From: a virus
IMG/VR virus record: IMGVR_UViG_3300043409_003117
Coordinates: 1-64,000 of that record
DNA length: 64,000 bases
Strand: one strand, 5' to 3'
Numbering within the stretch: the first letter of the stretch is position 1; each line of letters begins with the position of its first letter. The notes under the pieces were generated by a model. It was not told the origin of the DNA. It saw only the letters and a list, made by a program, of their open reading frames with translations, and made no database searches. Shown one piece after another: positions 17,441 to 25,874 of this stretch. The translations under genes and the position numbers were made by a program.

Positions 17441-19152
17441 ATTTTATCCCAGTTTTTTTCCCAATTATAATCTTCAGTTATTTCAATATCAGTAGAGTTA
17501 AGCTCTTTAGTTAAAAAATCATAAAAAAATATTTGATTACCGGATTCAACTATTAACTGTTTTAAATATTTTGATTTAGAGGCTTTTAATGATTCATCAA
17601 AACAAAATCTAATTCTACTGGTATTTGAAAAATTTAATAGACATGAATATGCATTAATAAAAGCTGAGTCCTTTATCTCGGTAAACTTGATATTAAAAGT
17701 TTTAGTACCGGCACTGATATTCCAACGTTGATTATCGGTTAGTGAATTTACTTTTCTAAAAACTTCACCTTTTTCTGGCATATTACTATTTCCATTATCA
17801 ATATATCGACCATGAACAAAATCCATCCAATTATTGGATAATAATTTAACTGAAAATTCACTTTCTAATTTAGGAATAACATAGTGTTTAATTGCATCAT
17901 GGTCTAATTCAACAATGCCTTTTGCTAGTGCACAGCTACTATGAATTACCCATTCTCTAATTACCTTAAATGCCCCAATTGTGTAATTAAAAAATATAGG
18001 TGAAGCCTTTATTCCAGTCATATCTCCGCTATGGGTTGCCATGGCCAAGTCTTCACCTATATCATTAAATTCAGCAAATGGCTCCTTAAATGTAGTATCG
18101 CAGTCCATCCAAATTAATGACTTTTTATATTCAATTAACTTTTCTAAAATAAATTGAGGTTTCATTAAACAGTTTGAAGAATAGTCTCCAATTGGCTCTT
18201 TTTTTACAATATCGTGCTTTACTGAAAATTCAGCACACTGTCTTTTTAATTTTTCTGCAAAATTTAGATAATAGTTTCGGTTATTTGAGTCTGAATGAAA
18301 ACTAACGATTAATGGGGTCATTTTTGCTAAGTTTGTTAACTTGCGTGATGATTTAATTAATGTAATTTCTTTAGTAATTGACGGGTCAGTGATTGATGGT
18401 TCATTGATTGATTGAATTGAATTAACAATAGATTTAGCAATTGATCCAGTTTTTTTAATAATTTTAGTTAATGAAGTAGATTTATTTTTATTAATATGAA
18501 GATCTCGTATTTGAAATAACTCTTTGAAATAAGGTTTTCCAACTGAATCAAAAAGATCAATTGCAATAAGTTTATCAATATTAGGAGAGGCAGTAGTAAC
18601 CGGTTCCCTAAATATAAAATAGTGACTAATTGACTTGTCTGAAAAGGACGGTGAATTTGCAATAAAATATGAAAACATTCCAATAATTGACTGTACTCCA
18701 AAATCGGCAATCGAAAATGCAGCAGTTGCGGCATTCGCAACAGTACTATTTAAATTAACAGTAAATAGGCTAGATGAAATTGTTCCTGTATGGTTTTTAT
18801 AAAAGGTATTTGCCGTATTGCTAATTGGAACTCTATTAACAATAAAAATATTTGGGTCAATTACTGTTAATCTATCAGCACCAGTATAAGAAAAGGCTGA
18901 AATAATTGATGGATTAATTATAAATTTACCAGTTGATCGTTTTTTTGCAAGTTTAGAGTTATAATCTGGATATAATTTAACTATATTAACTGATTGAGAT
19001 AGGGCGGTTAATATTTTAGATGGAATTTCTGATTCTGAGCAAATTACTAAATGGTCAGGTTCTTCATCTAAATTATAAATAAGTGATTCTATATTTTTAA
19101 CAAAAATATCAACTACATTTTCTGAATAATAGGTAAAAATTGCAAATTTCAA
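17428..19152 (-). CDS. Two-part glycosyltransferase-like protein, first gene of the sugar island
   Basis: This 574-residue protein starts with TTG (rc 19150-19152). The N-terminal part (1-200) looks GT-like (MKFAIFTYYSENVVDIFVKN, then DHLVICSESEIP, RLTVIDPNIFIVN). After a Ser/Thr/Ile-rich linker (about 235-290) a second domain contains LIVSFHSDSNNRNYY and SLIWMDCDTTFKEPF, a DxD-type site typical of nucleotide-diphospho-sugar transferases. It is the promoter-proximal gene; the upstream intergenic region separates it from the divergent DnaJ-like gene. Confidence 0.6.
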   Translation of the reverse strand: MKFAIFTYYSENVVDIFVKNIESLIYNLDEEPDHLVICSESEIPSKILTALSQSVNIVKLYPDYNSKLAKKRSTGKFIINPSIISAFSYTGADRLTVIDPNIFIVNRVPISNTANTFYKNHTGTISSSLFTVNLNSTVANAATAAFSIADFGVQSIIGMFSYFIANSPSFSDKSISHYFIFREPVTTASPNIDKLIAIDLFDSVGKPYFKELFQIRDLHINKNKSTSLTKIIKKTGSIAKSIVNSIQSINEPSITDPSITKEITLIKSSRKLTNLAKMTPLIVSFHSDSNNRNYYLNFAEKLKRQCAEFSVKHDIVKKEPIGDYSSNCLMKPQFILEKLIEYKKSLIWMDCDTTFKEPFAEFNDIGEDLAMATHSGDMTGIKASPIFFNYTIGAFKVIREWVIHSSCALAKGIVELDHDAIKHYVIPKLESEFSVKLLSNNWMDFVHGRYIDNGNSNMPEKGEVFRKVNSLTDNQRWNISAGTKTFNIKFTEIKDSAFINAYSCLLNFSNTSRIRFCFDESLKASKSKYLKQLIVESGNQIFFYDFLTKELNSTDIEITEDYNWEKNWDKIWNK

Positions 19153-19234
19153 ATCTAATATTATTTTTTTGATTAAATAAACTTAATTTATATACTTAGT
19201 AATATACTTTAAAAATAATATTAGATTTACGGTT

Positions 19235-20116
19235 TTGAAAAATTATTATGATATATTAGAAGTATCTAAATCAGCTGATCAGGATACAATTAAACAGGCT
19301 TATCGAACTCTATCAAAAAAGTTTCATCCAGATAAAAATCCAGATGGAGAGGCTAAATTTAAGGAGGTATCTGAAGCATATGATACACTAGGTGATGTTA
19401 CAAAAAGAGCAACTTATGATAATCCACCGCGACAAAGCTATTCAAATTTTTCAGGTTTTAATACAACCTTTACTGATTTCTCTTTTGCTCATACTAATTT
19501 AGCAAATCTTAATATACAAATAGATCGTAATTTTAAAATTGCTGAATTAATGGCAGGAGTTGAGTTTACGGTTAATTATAAAATTTCAAAATCTAATTCC
19601 GCAGGGTCAACTGTTGAAGATAAGTCAATTAGAATAAAATTAAATTTATCAAATCAAGCCTATCCATTTACTCAGGTTGGTGCAGATAATGCAATTATTC
19701 TTAAAGTTAGAGGTGGAGGTTCTAGTCAAGTAACAAATAGTTCTGATTTTTTCGGAAGACCGATACAGTCTCATGTTAATGGAGACCTAATTATTAGAGT
19801 AATAATAGATCTACAGGGTTTATCAATAGATGAAAGCGACTTGGTACAACCGGTTGAAATTAGTTTATATGAATCACTATTTAATGATGAACTTGTATTG
19901 GAAAATCCATTAGGTAAAAAATACAGAATAAAATCATTTAATTCAAATAATTTATCAGATTTAAAGGTTACAATACCCGGCCATGGATTATTTGCACCAA
20001 GCGGAGCTACTGGGTCATACGTATTTGATATTAAAATAAAAAAAATAGACCTTTCTAAACTTAGCGAATCAGCTTTAGCCAATTTTAAAGAATTACTTAG
20101 TGAGTTTGATAAATAA
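19235..20116 (+). CDS. DnaJ-like co-chaperone lacking the zinc domain
   Basis: The 293-residue protein starts with TTG. Residues 1-66 form a J domain ([20 protein letters not shown], the HPDKN motif near 32-36, [15 protein letters not shown]). A short GF-like linker follows, then a C-terminal substrate-binding region with KVRGGGSSQ near 163-171 and [10 protein letters not shown] near 246-255, as in class B DnaJ. No CxxCxGxG zinc repeats are present. It should stimulate a DnaK ATPase, presumably the host's. Its position directly before the head genes suggests help in capsid or scaffold folding. Confidence 0.85.
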   Translation: MKNYYDILEVSKSADQDTIKQAYRTLSKKFHPDKNPDGEAKFKEVSEAYDTLGDVTKRATYDNPPRQSYSNFSGFNTTFTDFSFAHTNLANLNIQIDRNFKIAELMAGVEFTVNYKISKSNSAGSTVEDKSIRIKLNLSNQAYPFTQVGADNAIILKVRGGGSSQVTNSSDFFGRPIQSHVNGDLIIRVIIDLQGLSIDESDLVQPVEISLYESLFNDELVLENPLGKKYRIKSFNSNNLSDLKVTIPGHGLFAPSGATGSYVFDIKIKKIDLSKLSESALANFKELLSEFDK

Positions 20117-20149
20117 TGTTAGTATAGTTTATCTTTTTTAAGATAGTGC

Positions 20150-20161
20150 TATATAAATAAT
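20150..20161 (+). promoter_or_regulatory. Predicted late promoter
   Basis: TATATAAATAAT lies about 18 bases before the TTG start of the protease-scaffold gene and contains the T4 late core TATAAATA. Confidence 0.6.
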
Positions 20162-20178
20162 TAAAAAGTCTCACTAAA

Positions 20179-22167
20179 TTGGCTAATACTACTATAACAA
20201 ATTTAAATACAAAAAGCTTAGGTAAAGATCAAGTTTTTATTATTGAGAAAAGCAATCAGGCATTAGAAGCAACAACAAATGCAGATGGATCAATTATACT
20301 TGAGGGAATATGTGCAGTTTTTGGACAAAAAAATGAAAATAATCGCGTTTACGAAAAACAGGAGTATTTACCTCACTTAAGTTATCTAAATGAAAAAATA
20401 AGTAAAGGTCAACTGTTTGGAGAATTAGATCATCCTCAAAGTTTTGATGTTTCTCTTAAAAATGTATCGCATGTAGTTATAGGACTAGCACATGACGAAC
20501 CTAGCAATAGTATAAAAATTCGGCTTAAAGTATTAGATACACCATGTGGTCGTATTGCAAAAACTCTAGTTCAGTCAGGCTGTACAATTTCAAGTTCGTC
20601 AAGAGCAGCTGGTCAAGTTGGAGATGGTGGAAAGGTTAAGTTGCAAAAAATATTTACATATGACCTAGTTGCTGAACCAGGTTTTTCACAAGCTTCACTA
20701 AGTCAAGTATCTGAAAGTTTAAAGGGTAATTATTCATCACTATTTGAATCATTAGATACTTTAAAAATGACTTCTATCACAAATAATTTAAAAGATATAT
20801 CAGAAAGCTTTAGTTTTGAAGATTCTGTTAAAATATACCAAATAAATAACTCTGATATTATAAAAACACAACAAAATAACAAAAAGCACATGGCTACTGA
20901 CTTTGTAACAAAAAATGAAATGAATCAATATTCTCAATTGGTTAAGAATAAATTTCAAAAACTTCAAGAGAATATTTCAAAGAATAATACTAAATTAAGT
21001 TCATTAAATGAAAATTCTGAAGATCCTCAAGTAACTGGTAAGTTAGTTGAATACGTTAATTATTTAGCAGGCGAAATGGAGAAAATGGTTGGATATACTA
21101 ACTATTTGTCAACTATGTTAAATAAAGGAATTGACTATACTGAACATGTTGCTGAAAAGGTTAATAATGTAATTGACTATAGCGACTATTTAGCTGAAAA
21201 AGTAGAAAAGAATATTGGATATTCTGACTATTTAGGCGAAAAAGTTAATCAGTCTATTAATTATGGTGAGTATATTGCAGAGAATGTTGAAAAGACAATT
21301 GCCTATACTAATTATCTTGCTGAGAACGTAGATAAAGGAATTCAATACTCTGAATACGTTGCTGAAAGTGCAGAAAAAGGAATTAAATATTCTAACTACC
21401 TTGCAGAAAACTTAGATGCAGCAATTAACTACTCTAATTATTTAGGAGAAAATTTACAGAAAGGAATAATGTATTCTGAATATATTGCTGAAACTATGAA
21501 TGAAAAAATCACATCTAATGTTGATGTTAAAGCTCGTAGATTATTATCAGACGTTAAAAAATTAAATGAAGGAGCAAATTATCAAGTTGATGAAACTTCT
21601 GGAGTTGATGATTTAACCAGTGCAGTTGATGGAATATTAACTCATATTAAATCTAATTCAGCAAATACAGTTTTAGAGAATAAGTATCCATTTCTTAAAT
21701 TGTTAAGCGAATCTAATAAACAAAAATTCTATGGTTTAGATCAACCAACTAAGGCTTCAATTGTTGAAACTATGAGAGGCGCTATCTTCTTTACTGAAGG
21801 AGAAGTTATTAATATCATGGAAGCAGTATTAAATAAGCAAACTGAAAATACTCCAAGCTATATTAAATTTATGCCTGAAAAATATAAATCTATAGTTGAA
21901 AGTATGAATGAGGCTGAATTAAATTGGATTTCGGCACAGGCTTCAAGCCTAGTAGTAAATACTCAATATCAAGCAAAAGCATTCTGGGATTCTCGCGATC
22001 TTCGCCCGATTACAGAAAGAATTGCTCAAGAATCAATTAATACATCAAACAATATTAACGAAAGCCACGGTAAAGAAGGTTTTGTTTCGTTAAAACAAGT
22101 AAATCAAAGTCTAAGAGGTTACTCAGATAACTACTTAGCTGCTCTACAAAGAAGAGCACAAAATTAA
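20179..22167 (+). CDS. 21: Prohead protease (gp21-like) fused to a repetitive scaffold (gp22-like)
   Basis: The 662-residue protein begins with TTG. Residues 1-215 match the T4 prohead protease (peptidase family S77): GQLFGELDHPQSF puts the catalytic His at residue 85 and CTISSSSRA puts the nucleophile serine cluster at 138-141, close to the T4 positions His85 and Ser140. Residues 238-289 are a helical linker starting at an internal Met. Residues 290-443 are eleven 14-residue repeats, and 444-662 is a helical C-terminal domain with GANYQVDETSGVDDL and FWDSRDLRPITERIAQESI. T4 encodes protease and scaffold separately. The fused form would bring protease to scaffold at 1:1 unless the scaffold is also made from the internal start. 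Confidence 0.8.
   Translation: MANTTITNLNTKSLGKDQVFIIEKSNQALEATTNADGSIILEGICAVFGQKNENNRVYEKQEYLPHLSYLNEKISKGQLFGELDHPQSFDVSLKNVSHVVIGLAHDEPSNSIKIRLKVLDTPCGRIAKTLVQSGCTISSSSRAAGQVGDGGKVKLQKIFTYDLVAEPGFSQASLSQVSESLKGNYSSLFESLDTLKMTSITNNLKDISESFSFEDSVKIYQINNSDIIKTQQNNKKHMATDFVTKNEMNQYSQLVKNKFQKLQENISKNNTKLSSLNENSEDPQVTGKLVEYVNYLAGEMEKMVGYTNYLSTMLNKGIDYTEHVAEKVNNVIDYSDYLAEKVEKNIGYSDYLGEKVNQSINYGEYIAENVEKTIAYTNYLAENVDKGIQYSEYVAESAEKGIKYSNYLAENLDAAINYSNYLGENLQKGIMYSEYIAETMNEKITSNVDVKARRLLSDVKKLNEGANYQVDETSGVDDLTSAVDGILTHIKSNSANTVLENKYPFLKLLSESNKQKFYGLDQPTKASIVETMRGAIFFTEGEVINIMEAVLNKQTENTPSYIKFMPEKYKSIVESMNEAELNWISAQASSLVVNTQYQAKAFWDSRDLRPITERIAQESINTSNNINESHGKEGFVSLKQVNQSLRGYSDNYLAALQRRAQN
20890..22167 (+). 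CDS. Possible internal in-frame start producing scaffold alone
   Basis: Met238 of the protease-scaffold frame (ATG at 20890) is preceded by an unusually A-rich stretch (20868-20886, mostly A with scattered C/T). That resembles the leaders of other genes here, such as the capsid gene. Translation from it would give a 425-residue scaffold (MATDFVTKNEMNQYSQL) without the protease. The start opens with MAT, like the baseplate gene at 6526 and the capsid gene. This is an inference analogous to lambda C/Nu3. Confidence 0.4.
   Translation: MATDFVTKNEMNQYSQLVKNKFQKLQENISKNNTKLSSLNENSEDPQVTGKLVEYVNYLAGEMEKMVGYTNYLSTMLNKGIDYTEHVAEKVNNVIDYSDYLAEKVEKNIGYSDYLGEKVNQSINYGEYIAENVEKTIAYTNYLAENVDKGIQYSEYVAESAEKGIKYSNYLAENLDAAINYSNYLGENLQKGIMYSEYIAETMNEKITSNVDVKARRLLSDVKKLNEGANYQVDETSGVDDLTSAVDGILTHIKSNSANTVLENKYPFLKLLSESNKQKFYGLDQPTKASIVETMRGAIFFTEGEVINIMEAVLNKQTENTPSYIKFMPEKYKSIVESMNEAELNWISAQASSLVVNTQYQAKAFWDSRDLRPITERIAQESINTSNNINESHGKEGFVSLKQVNQSLRGYSDNYLAALQRRAQN
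21046..21507 (+). repeat. Eleven 14-residue scaffold repeats with protease-like sites
   Basis: Units at residues 290-443 follow the form I-x-Y-[ST]-x-Y-[LIV]-[AG]-E-x-[VL]-x-x-[GN], for example IDYSDYLAEKVEKN and IAYTNYLAENVDKG. Two heptads per unit predict a continuous coiled coil. Ten of the eleven units contain [LIV]-[AG]-[EG]; nine have Glu in the third position. Confidence 0.9.
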
Positions 22168-22188
22168 AAAAAAAAATAATTTATAAAA

Positions 22189-23913
22189 ATGGCAACAAAA
22201 ATTTTCAAAAGATTGAACGATGCTTCAATCAAAGAAACTTGGACCCCAGTATTAGAAGGTTATGGTGCAAACGTTTCAGCTCGCCCTTGGTTAGTTGACT
22301 ACGCTCACAACCATGCAATTTTCGAAAATGCAGGTTCATTAAACGAAGCTTTAAACACAACAGGCTCAGCTCCAGGTTTGTTTTTACAACAACCAGGTTC
22401 TATCTCTTCAATCGGTGCAATTAGTTCTCCAACAAGTTCTATGACTCCTTTTACTGCAGGTTCTAAAAATGGTTACGGTGCTTCTGTATCTGGTTCTGGT
22501 GATAAATTCCCAAGCCTTTTACCAGTAGCAATTCAAGTAGCTGCTAAAACTGTTGGTTTCGACCTAGTTGGTGTAGTTCCGATGGATTCTCCAGTAGGTT
22601 TCTTACCTTATTTGGATTATGTATACCAAGGTGGTAATACTGATACTCAGTACGAACCATTCTTAGTTAAGTTATCAAGTGCTCTTAATACAGCAATTGT
22701 AGCTGGAGAATATATCCAAGCAGAAACAGACGCTGCAAGTGGCGTTGGTGCATTTAAATTTCAATTCGTTGGAAAATCTCGTATAGACGGTTTACCAATA
22801 CTTAAAGTAGTAACTGGAGCAACTGATTCAGTTAATACAACTACTGTAGCTACTGCGGTAACTGCATTAGATGACGCAACTCATAGTGGTAACCGTACGG
22901 ATACTAGTAATAGTGCATTAGGTACAACTGCTCGTCCATGGTTAGGTTTTGGTGGAGCTGCAGGTATGACTGTTAGTTTAGTATCTGCATTAGAAAATCA
23001 TATTACTGGTTTTACTTCAGTAAGTGATACTGACTATGCTGCTACTTCATTCCAAGGTCCTTTCTTAAACTCAAGTGAAAATCTTGAAATGGAAGGTATG
23101 ACTCGTGCAACTGCTGAAAGTTCTAAATTCCGTCAAATGGGTCTTCGTATGTTTACGAAATTCATTGAGGCAAAAGGAGATCAAGTTTCTATTTCTGCAA
23201 CAGTTGAGCAAATCCAAGATCTTAACCGAGTTTGGAATTTCGACGTAATGTCAATGTTAGAAAACGTTGCTGTTAACGAATTAGCTCAATCTATTAACAA
23301 AAAATTAACTGATAGAGTTTTATCGTTAGGTCAAACTCATGCTACTGCAGTTAATTCAGTTGAAGGTTCTGGAATTACCACTTTAAACTTAACAGTTGGA
23401 ACTGGTTTTGAGAATATCTCAACTTTACAACGTCGTGTTGTTACTAAAATCCTTGAAATGGCTAACTTGATTTATCATAGAGGTCGTTTCGGTGCAGGTA
23501 CATACATCGTAACAAATGGCCGTGTTGCTTCTGCTTTAGCAGATGTTGCTGGTTATACTTTCGCTCCGTTCAATAACGATTTACCTTCTGGTGCTGGTCA
23601 ATTATACCCTGCTGGAAAAGTTCACGGTTTAACTGTGTATGTAGATCCAAACTTGAAATTTAGCGATAACCGTATCCATATCGGCCGTAAAGGTGCAGAT
23701 GAGGAGCCAGGTGTTAAATTCTTACCTTATATCATGGCAGAGAGTCTTCAAACAATTGCAGAGGGAACTTTCTCTCCAAAAATTGGTATGAAATCTCGTT
23801 ATGCAATCACAGAAGCTGGATGGCATCCAGAAACTCAGTATATCACTATGAACGTAACAGGTCTTGGTGTATTAACTGGTTCAGTTGCTCCATCTACTGG
23901 TTACTCTGCATAA
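22189..23913 (+). CDS. 23: Major capsid protein, gp23-like, with inserted domain
   Basis: The 574-residue protein aligns by pattern with T4 gp23. It has a short N-terminal propeptide with a candidate protease site L51-N52-E53/A54. SLLPVAIQVAAKTVGFDLVGVVPM at about 110-133 matches the gp23 entry region, and RQMGLRMFTKFIEAKGDQVSISATVEQIQDL matches the E-loop and backbone helix region. Residues about 169-268 interrupt the HK97-type core at the place where gp23 carries its insertion domain. Codon use is richer in CGT, GGT and AAC than in the neighbours, as expected for a highly expressed gene. The leader is almost pure A/T, and a terminator follows. Confidence 0.92.
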   Translation: MATKIFKRLNDASIKETWTPVLEGYGANVSARPWLVDYAHNHAIFENAGSLNEALNTTGSAPGLFLQQPGSISSIGAISSPTSSMTPFTAGSKNGYGASVSGSGDKFPSLLPVAIQVAAKTVGFDLVGVVPMDSPVGFLPYLDYVYQGGNTDTQYEPFLVKLSSALNTAIVAGEYIQAETDAASGVGAFKFQFVGKSRIDGLPILKVVTGATDSVNTTTVATAVTALDDATHSGNRTDTSNSALGTTARPWLGFGGAAGMTVSLVSALENHITGFTSVSDTDYAATSFQGPFLNSSENLEMEGMTRATAESSKFRQMGLRMFTKFIEAKGDQVSISATVEQIQDLNRVWNFDVMSMLENVAVNELAQSINKKLTDRVLSLGQTHATAVNSVEGSGITTLNLTVGTGFENISTLQRRVVTKILEMANLIYHRGRFGAGTYIVTNGRVASALADVAGYTFAPFNNDLPSGAGQLYPAGKVHGLTVYVDPNLKFSDNRIHIGRKGADEEPGVKFLPYIMAESLQTIAEGTFSPKIGMKSRYAITEAGWHPETQYITMNVTGLGVLTGSVAPSTGYSA

Positions 23914-23941
23914 TCTTAATTGATTAACTAATAACTAAAGT

Positions 23942-23974
23942 AAGAGGCTTTCCAAAAGAGAGCCTCTTCTTTTT
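23942..23974 (+). terminator. Rho-independent terminator after the capsid gene
   Basis: AAGAGGCT (23942-23949) pairs perfectly with AGCCTCTT (23961-23968) and is followed by CTTTTT. It lies 29 bases after the capsid stop codon. Confidence 0.85.
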
Positions 23975-23984
23975 GTGAAAAGAC

Positions 23985-24000
23985 TCGCTAATAAATAACT
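23985..24000 (+). promoter_or_regulatory. Predicted late promoter
   Basis: TCGCTAATAAATAACT is identical over 16 bases to the site before the tail tube gene and sits about 36 bases before the ATG at 24036, just after the capsid terminator. Confidence 0.7.
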
Positions 24001-24035
24001 TTAGTAAATAATAACTTAAAAATAATAAATTACAT

Positions 24036-24395
24036 ATGAAATCAGTACTAAGCTATGAGCAATACCTGTTTGAAAAAAAATCAAATAGCGATCTTGCAAC
24101 CGGTACGCCTACAAAAGGTAAATCTGTTACTAAACAGGTAAATAACAATTTAACTGCAGGTACACCAAAAGGAAAATCTGTTAAAAAATCAGTTAATTCA
24201 AGTACTTCAAGTTTACCAAAAGGTAAAGGATCTGTTCCAGGTAAATCAGTTAAGACCAATACTTCAAGTTTACCAAAAGGTAAAGGATCTGTTCCTGGTA
24301 AAAACGTTGACTCTAAATTTGCAAAGATAACAGTTAAAGGAAGTTCAGTTAATAGGAAAGTTGATTCAGCAATGGCAAAGTTGCCAAGAAAATAA
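24036..24395 (+). CDS. Small basic protein with capsid-targeting-like N-terminus, probable internal capsid protein
   Basis: The 119-residue product is rich in Lys, Ser, Gly and Pro and has almost no acidic residues after the N-terminus. It opens MKSVLSYEQYLFEKK, which follows the T4 capsid-targeting pattern with L-F-E as a candidate prohead protease site. Residues 57-95 contain two 19-residue repeats (TSSLPKGKGSVPGKSVKTN). It has its own late promoter, directly downstream of the capsid gene. These features fit a DNA-associated internal protein similar in role to T4 IPI-III. No sequence homology beyond the N-terminus is claimed. Confidence 0.65.
   Translation: MKSVLSYEQYLFEKKSNSDLATGTPTKGKSVTKQVNNNLTAGTPKGKSVKKSVNSSTSSLPKGKGSVPGKSVKTNTSSLPKGKGSVPGKNVDSKFAKITVKGSSVNRKVDSAMAKLPRK
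24204..24302 (+). repeat. Two direct 42-bp repeats in the basic internal protein gene
   Basis: Copies at 24204-24245 and 24261-24302 differ at one base and have a 57-base period. They encode TSSLPKGKGSVPGK twice. Confidence 0.85.
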
Positions 24396-24405
24396 TTAAT
24401 ATTAT

Positions 24406-24900
24406 ATGAAATTTAGTGACGGTATGGAGTTTGATTTATCAGGCCCAATGCGAATTGAAGAGCGTAGTGATGGGTTATATGTAGTTGGCAATAATATGTT
24501 AATTCCAGTTAAGACAGTTGAAGATGGGTTATCAATAATAAAAAAAGAAGACCCAAATTATGAAATTGATGAAGATGATAATGATGATTCTATGCATAGT
24601 TATGCTGAACCGACCTTTGAATCATATACTTATCGTATAATAGCTGAAGGTAATTCAATAAAAGACCTGGTTGGAAAAGACGAAGGAGATGAATTAGATC
24701 TAGATGATGCCCGAGCAATTGGTCGTAAAATTTCTAAAATGAAAGGTGATGACCGTAAAAAATACGTAGGTATTGTTAATTTCATGGGAGCATCTTGTAG
24801 AATTTATAATGAAATTTGGGCAAACTATAAACCAGTTGATCCATCTACTAAAAAGTCAAATCGCGGAAAAGAATTCCAAGGCGATAAAAACATCGGTTAA
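24406..24900 (+). CDS. Unknown protein of the head gene cluster
   Basis: The 164-residue protein has a beta-rich start (MKFSDGMEFDLSGPMRI, LYVVGNNMLIPVKT), an acidic centre (EIDEDDNDDS, residues 53-62) and a C-terminal helical part (ARAIGRKISKMKGDDRKKYVGIV). Residues 70-82 read TFESYTYRIIAEG. The I-A-E at 79-81 resembles a prohead protease site, so residues 1-81 may be a propeptide. It lies 10 bases after the basic internal protein and 9 bases before the next gene. Function unknown; a head-associated role is inferred from position. Confidence 0.6.
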   Translation: MKFSDGMEFDLSGPMRIEERSDGLYVVGNNMLIPVKTVEDGLSIIKKEDPNYEIDEDDNDDSMHSYAEPTFESYTYRIIAEGNSIKDLVGKDEGDELDLDDARAIGRKISKMKGDDRKKYVGIVNFMGASCRIYNEIWANYKPVDPSTKKSNRGKEFQGDKNIG

Positions 24901-24909
24901 CCTTATAAA

Positions 24910-25818
24910 ATGATTGGAGAAGGAATAATTGTTGAGTCAATTGCCAGCTTTAAAATTACATGGAAAAATCCAGGTAATGGAATGCAGGCAGTATGGGATC
25001 AAGAAAATCAGGTTATTGAACTTCACGGAAGCGATGTTTATCCAGACTTAGAGTTTGTTAGTGCAACTGGTCTCTCTACCTATTTTACATATTCAACAGC
25101 TGACAAAATTATAGGTTTGTTAAAAGGAATTAACGAAGTTATTAATATTGAATTAACTGAATTATATAAGTCAAAGGATCAAGTCAATGAAGCTGATGTA
25201 GTAAGTCCTACACCAATTGATGCTGCTAATACAATCCCTGAAATTAAACCTGAGGAGGTTGATAAAAAAGATGAAGTTACTAATACTCAAGAACCTAAGG
25301 TTGAGCCTGAGGTACCCGAGTCGCCCAGTGAAGGATTTGCATATACAGTAACTGTACACGGAGATAAATTAAGATTTATTGATGCCAGTGCAGAAAATTT
25401 CAGTTTAATAGTTAAGCATAAATTATCTAATAATATGGGAGTTAAAAAAGAAACTGGAGAAACATTAGATAATAGTTTAAGAATTTGGGCAACGGTACAG
25501 TTAAGTGGTTTATTTAGTGAGACTCATAGATTTAATTTTGAAAAATTTAATAAACAAACTGACTCAACTTCTGAAAATTTATTGGTGCAAATAATTCCAT
25601 CAATTCAGTTAACATTTAAGGCTGGAGAAACAATGACCGCTCCAAATGCTGAGAAAGAAACATATGTTAGTAAAATTGAGCTTTCTAATAGTCAAGTTAA
25701 AAATAAAGACCTACAGAAACAAATTAATATATATAAAAAGCGGTTGGAAACGAACGGTACTCCCATGACAGATGCAGACCTTGCAGCAGAAATGGAAATT
25801 GAAAGAACCAAAAGCTGA
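24910..25818 (+). CDS. Unknown protein of the head/tail gene cluster
   Basis: This is a 302-residue protein with an N-terminal mixed domain (SIASFKITWKNPGNGMQAVWD, residues about 10-30), an acidic Pro/Glu-rich linker at about 95-142 (KPEEVDKKDEVTNTQEPKVE) and a second beta-rich domain (FAYTVTVHGDKLRFID, LRIWATVQLSGLF). The start MIGEGIIVESIAS contains I-V-E, a loose match to a protease site. I recognise no family. It precedes the late promoter of the tail tube gene. Confidence 0.6.
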   Translation: MIGEGIIVESIASFKITWKNPGNGMQAVWDQENQVIELHGSDVYPDLEFVSATGLSTYFTYSTADKIIGLLKGINEVINIELTELYKSKDQVNEADVVSPTPIDAANTIPEIKPEEVDKKDEVTNTQEPKVEPEVPESPSEGFAYTVTVHGDKLRFIDASAENFSLIVKHKLSNNMGVKKETGETLDNSLRIWATVQLSGLFSETHRFNFEKFNKQTDSTSENLLVQIIPSIQLTFKAGETMTAPNAEKETYVSKIELSNSQVKNKDLQKQINIYKKRLETNGTPMTDADLAAEMEIERTKS

Positions 25819-25841
25819 CTCTAATTAATAATTAGCAAAGT

Positions 25842-25857
25842 TCGCTAATAAATAACT
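25842..25857 (+). promoter_or_regulatory. Predicted late promoter of the tail tube gene
   Basis: TCGCTAATAAATAACT lies about 17 bases before the ATG at 25875 and is identical to the site at 23985. Confidence 0.7.
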
Positions 25858-25874
25858 ATAAAAAATAAGACAAG

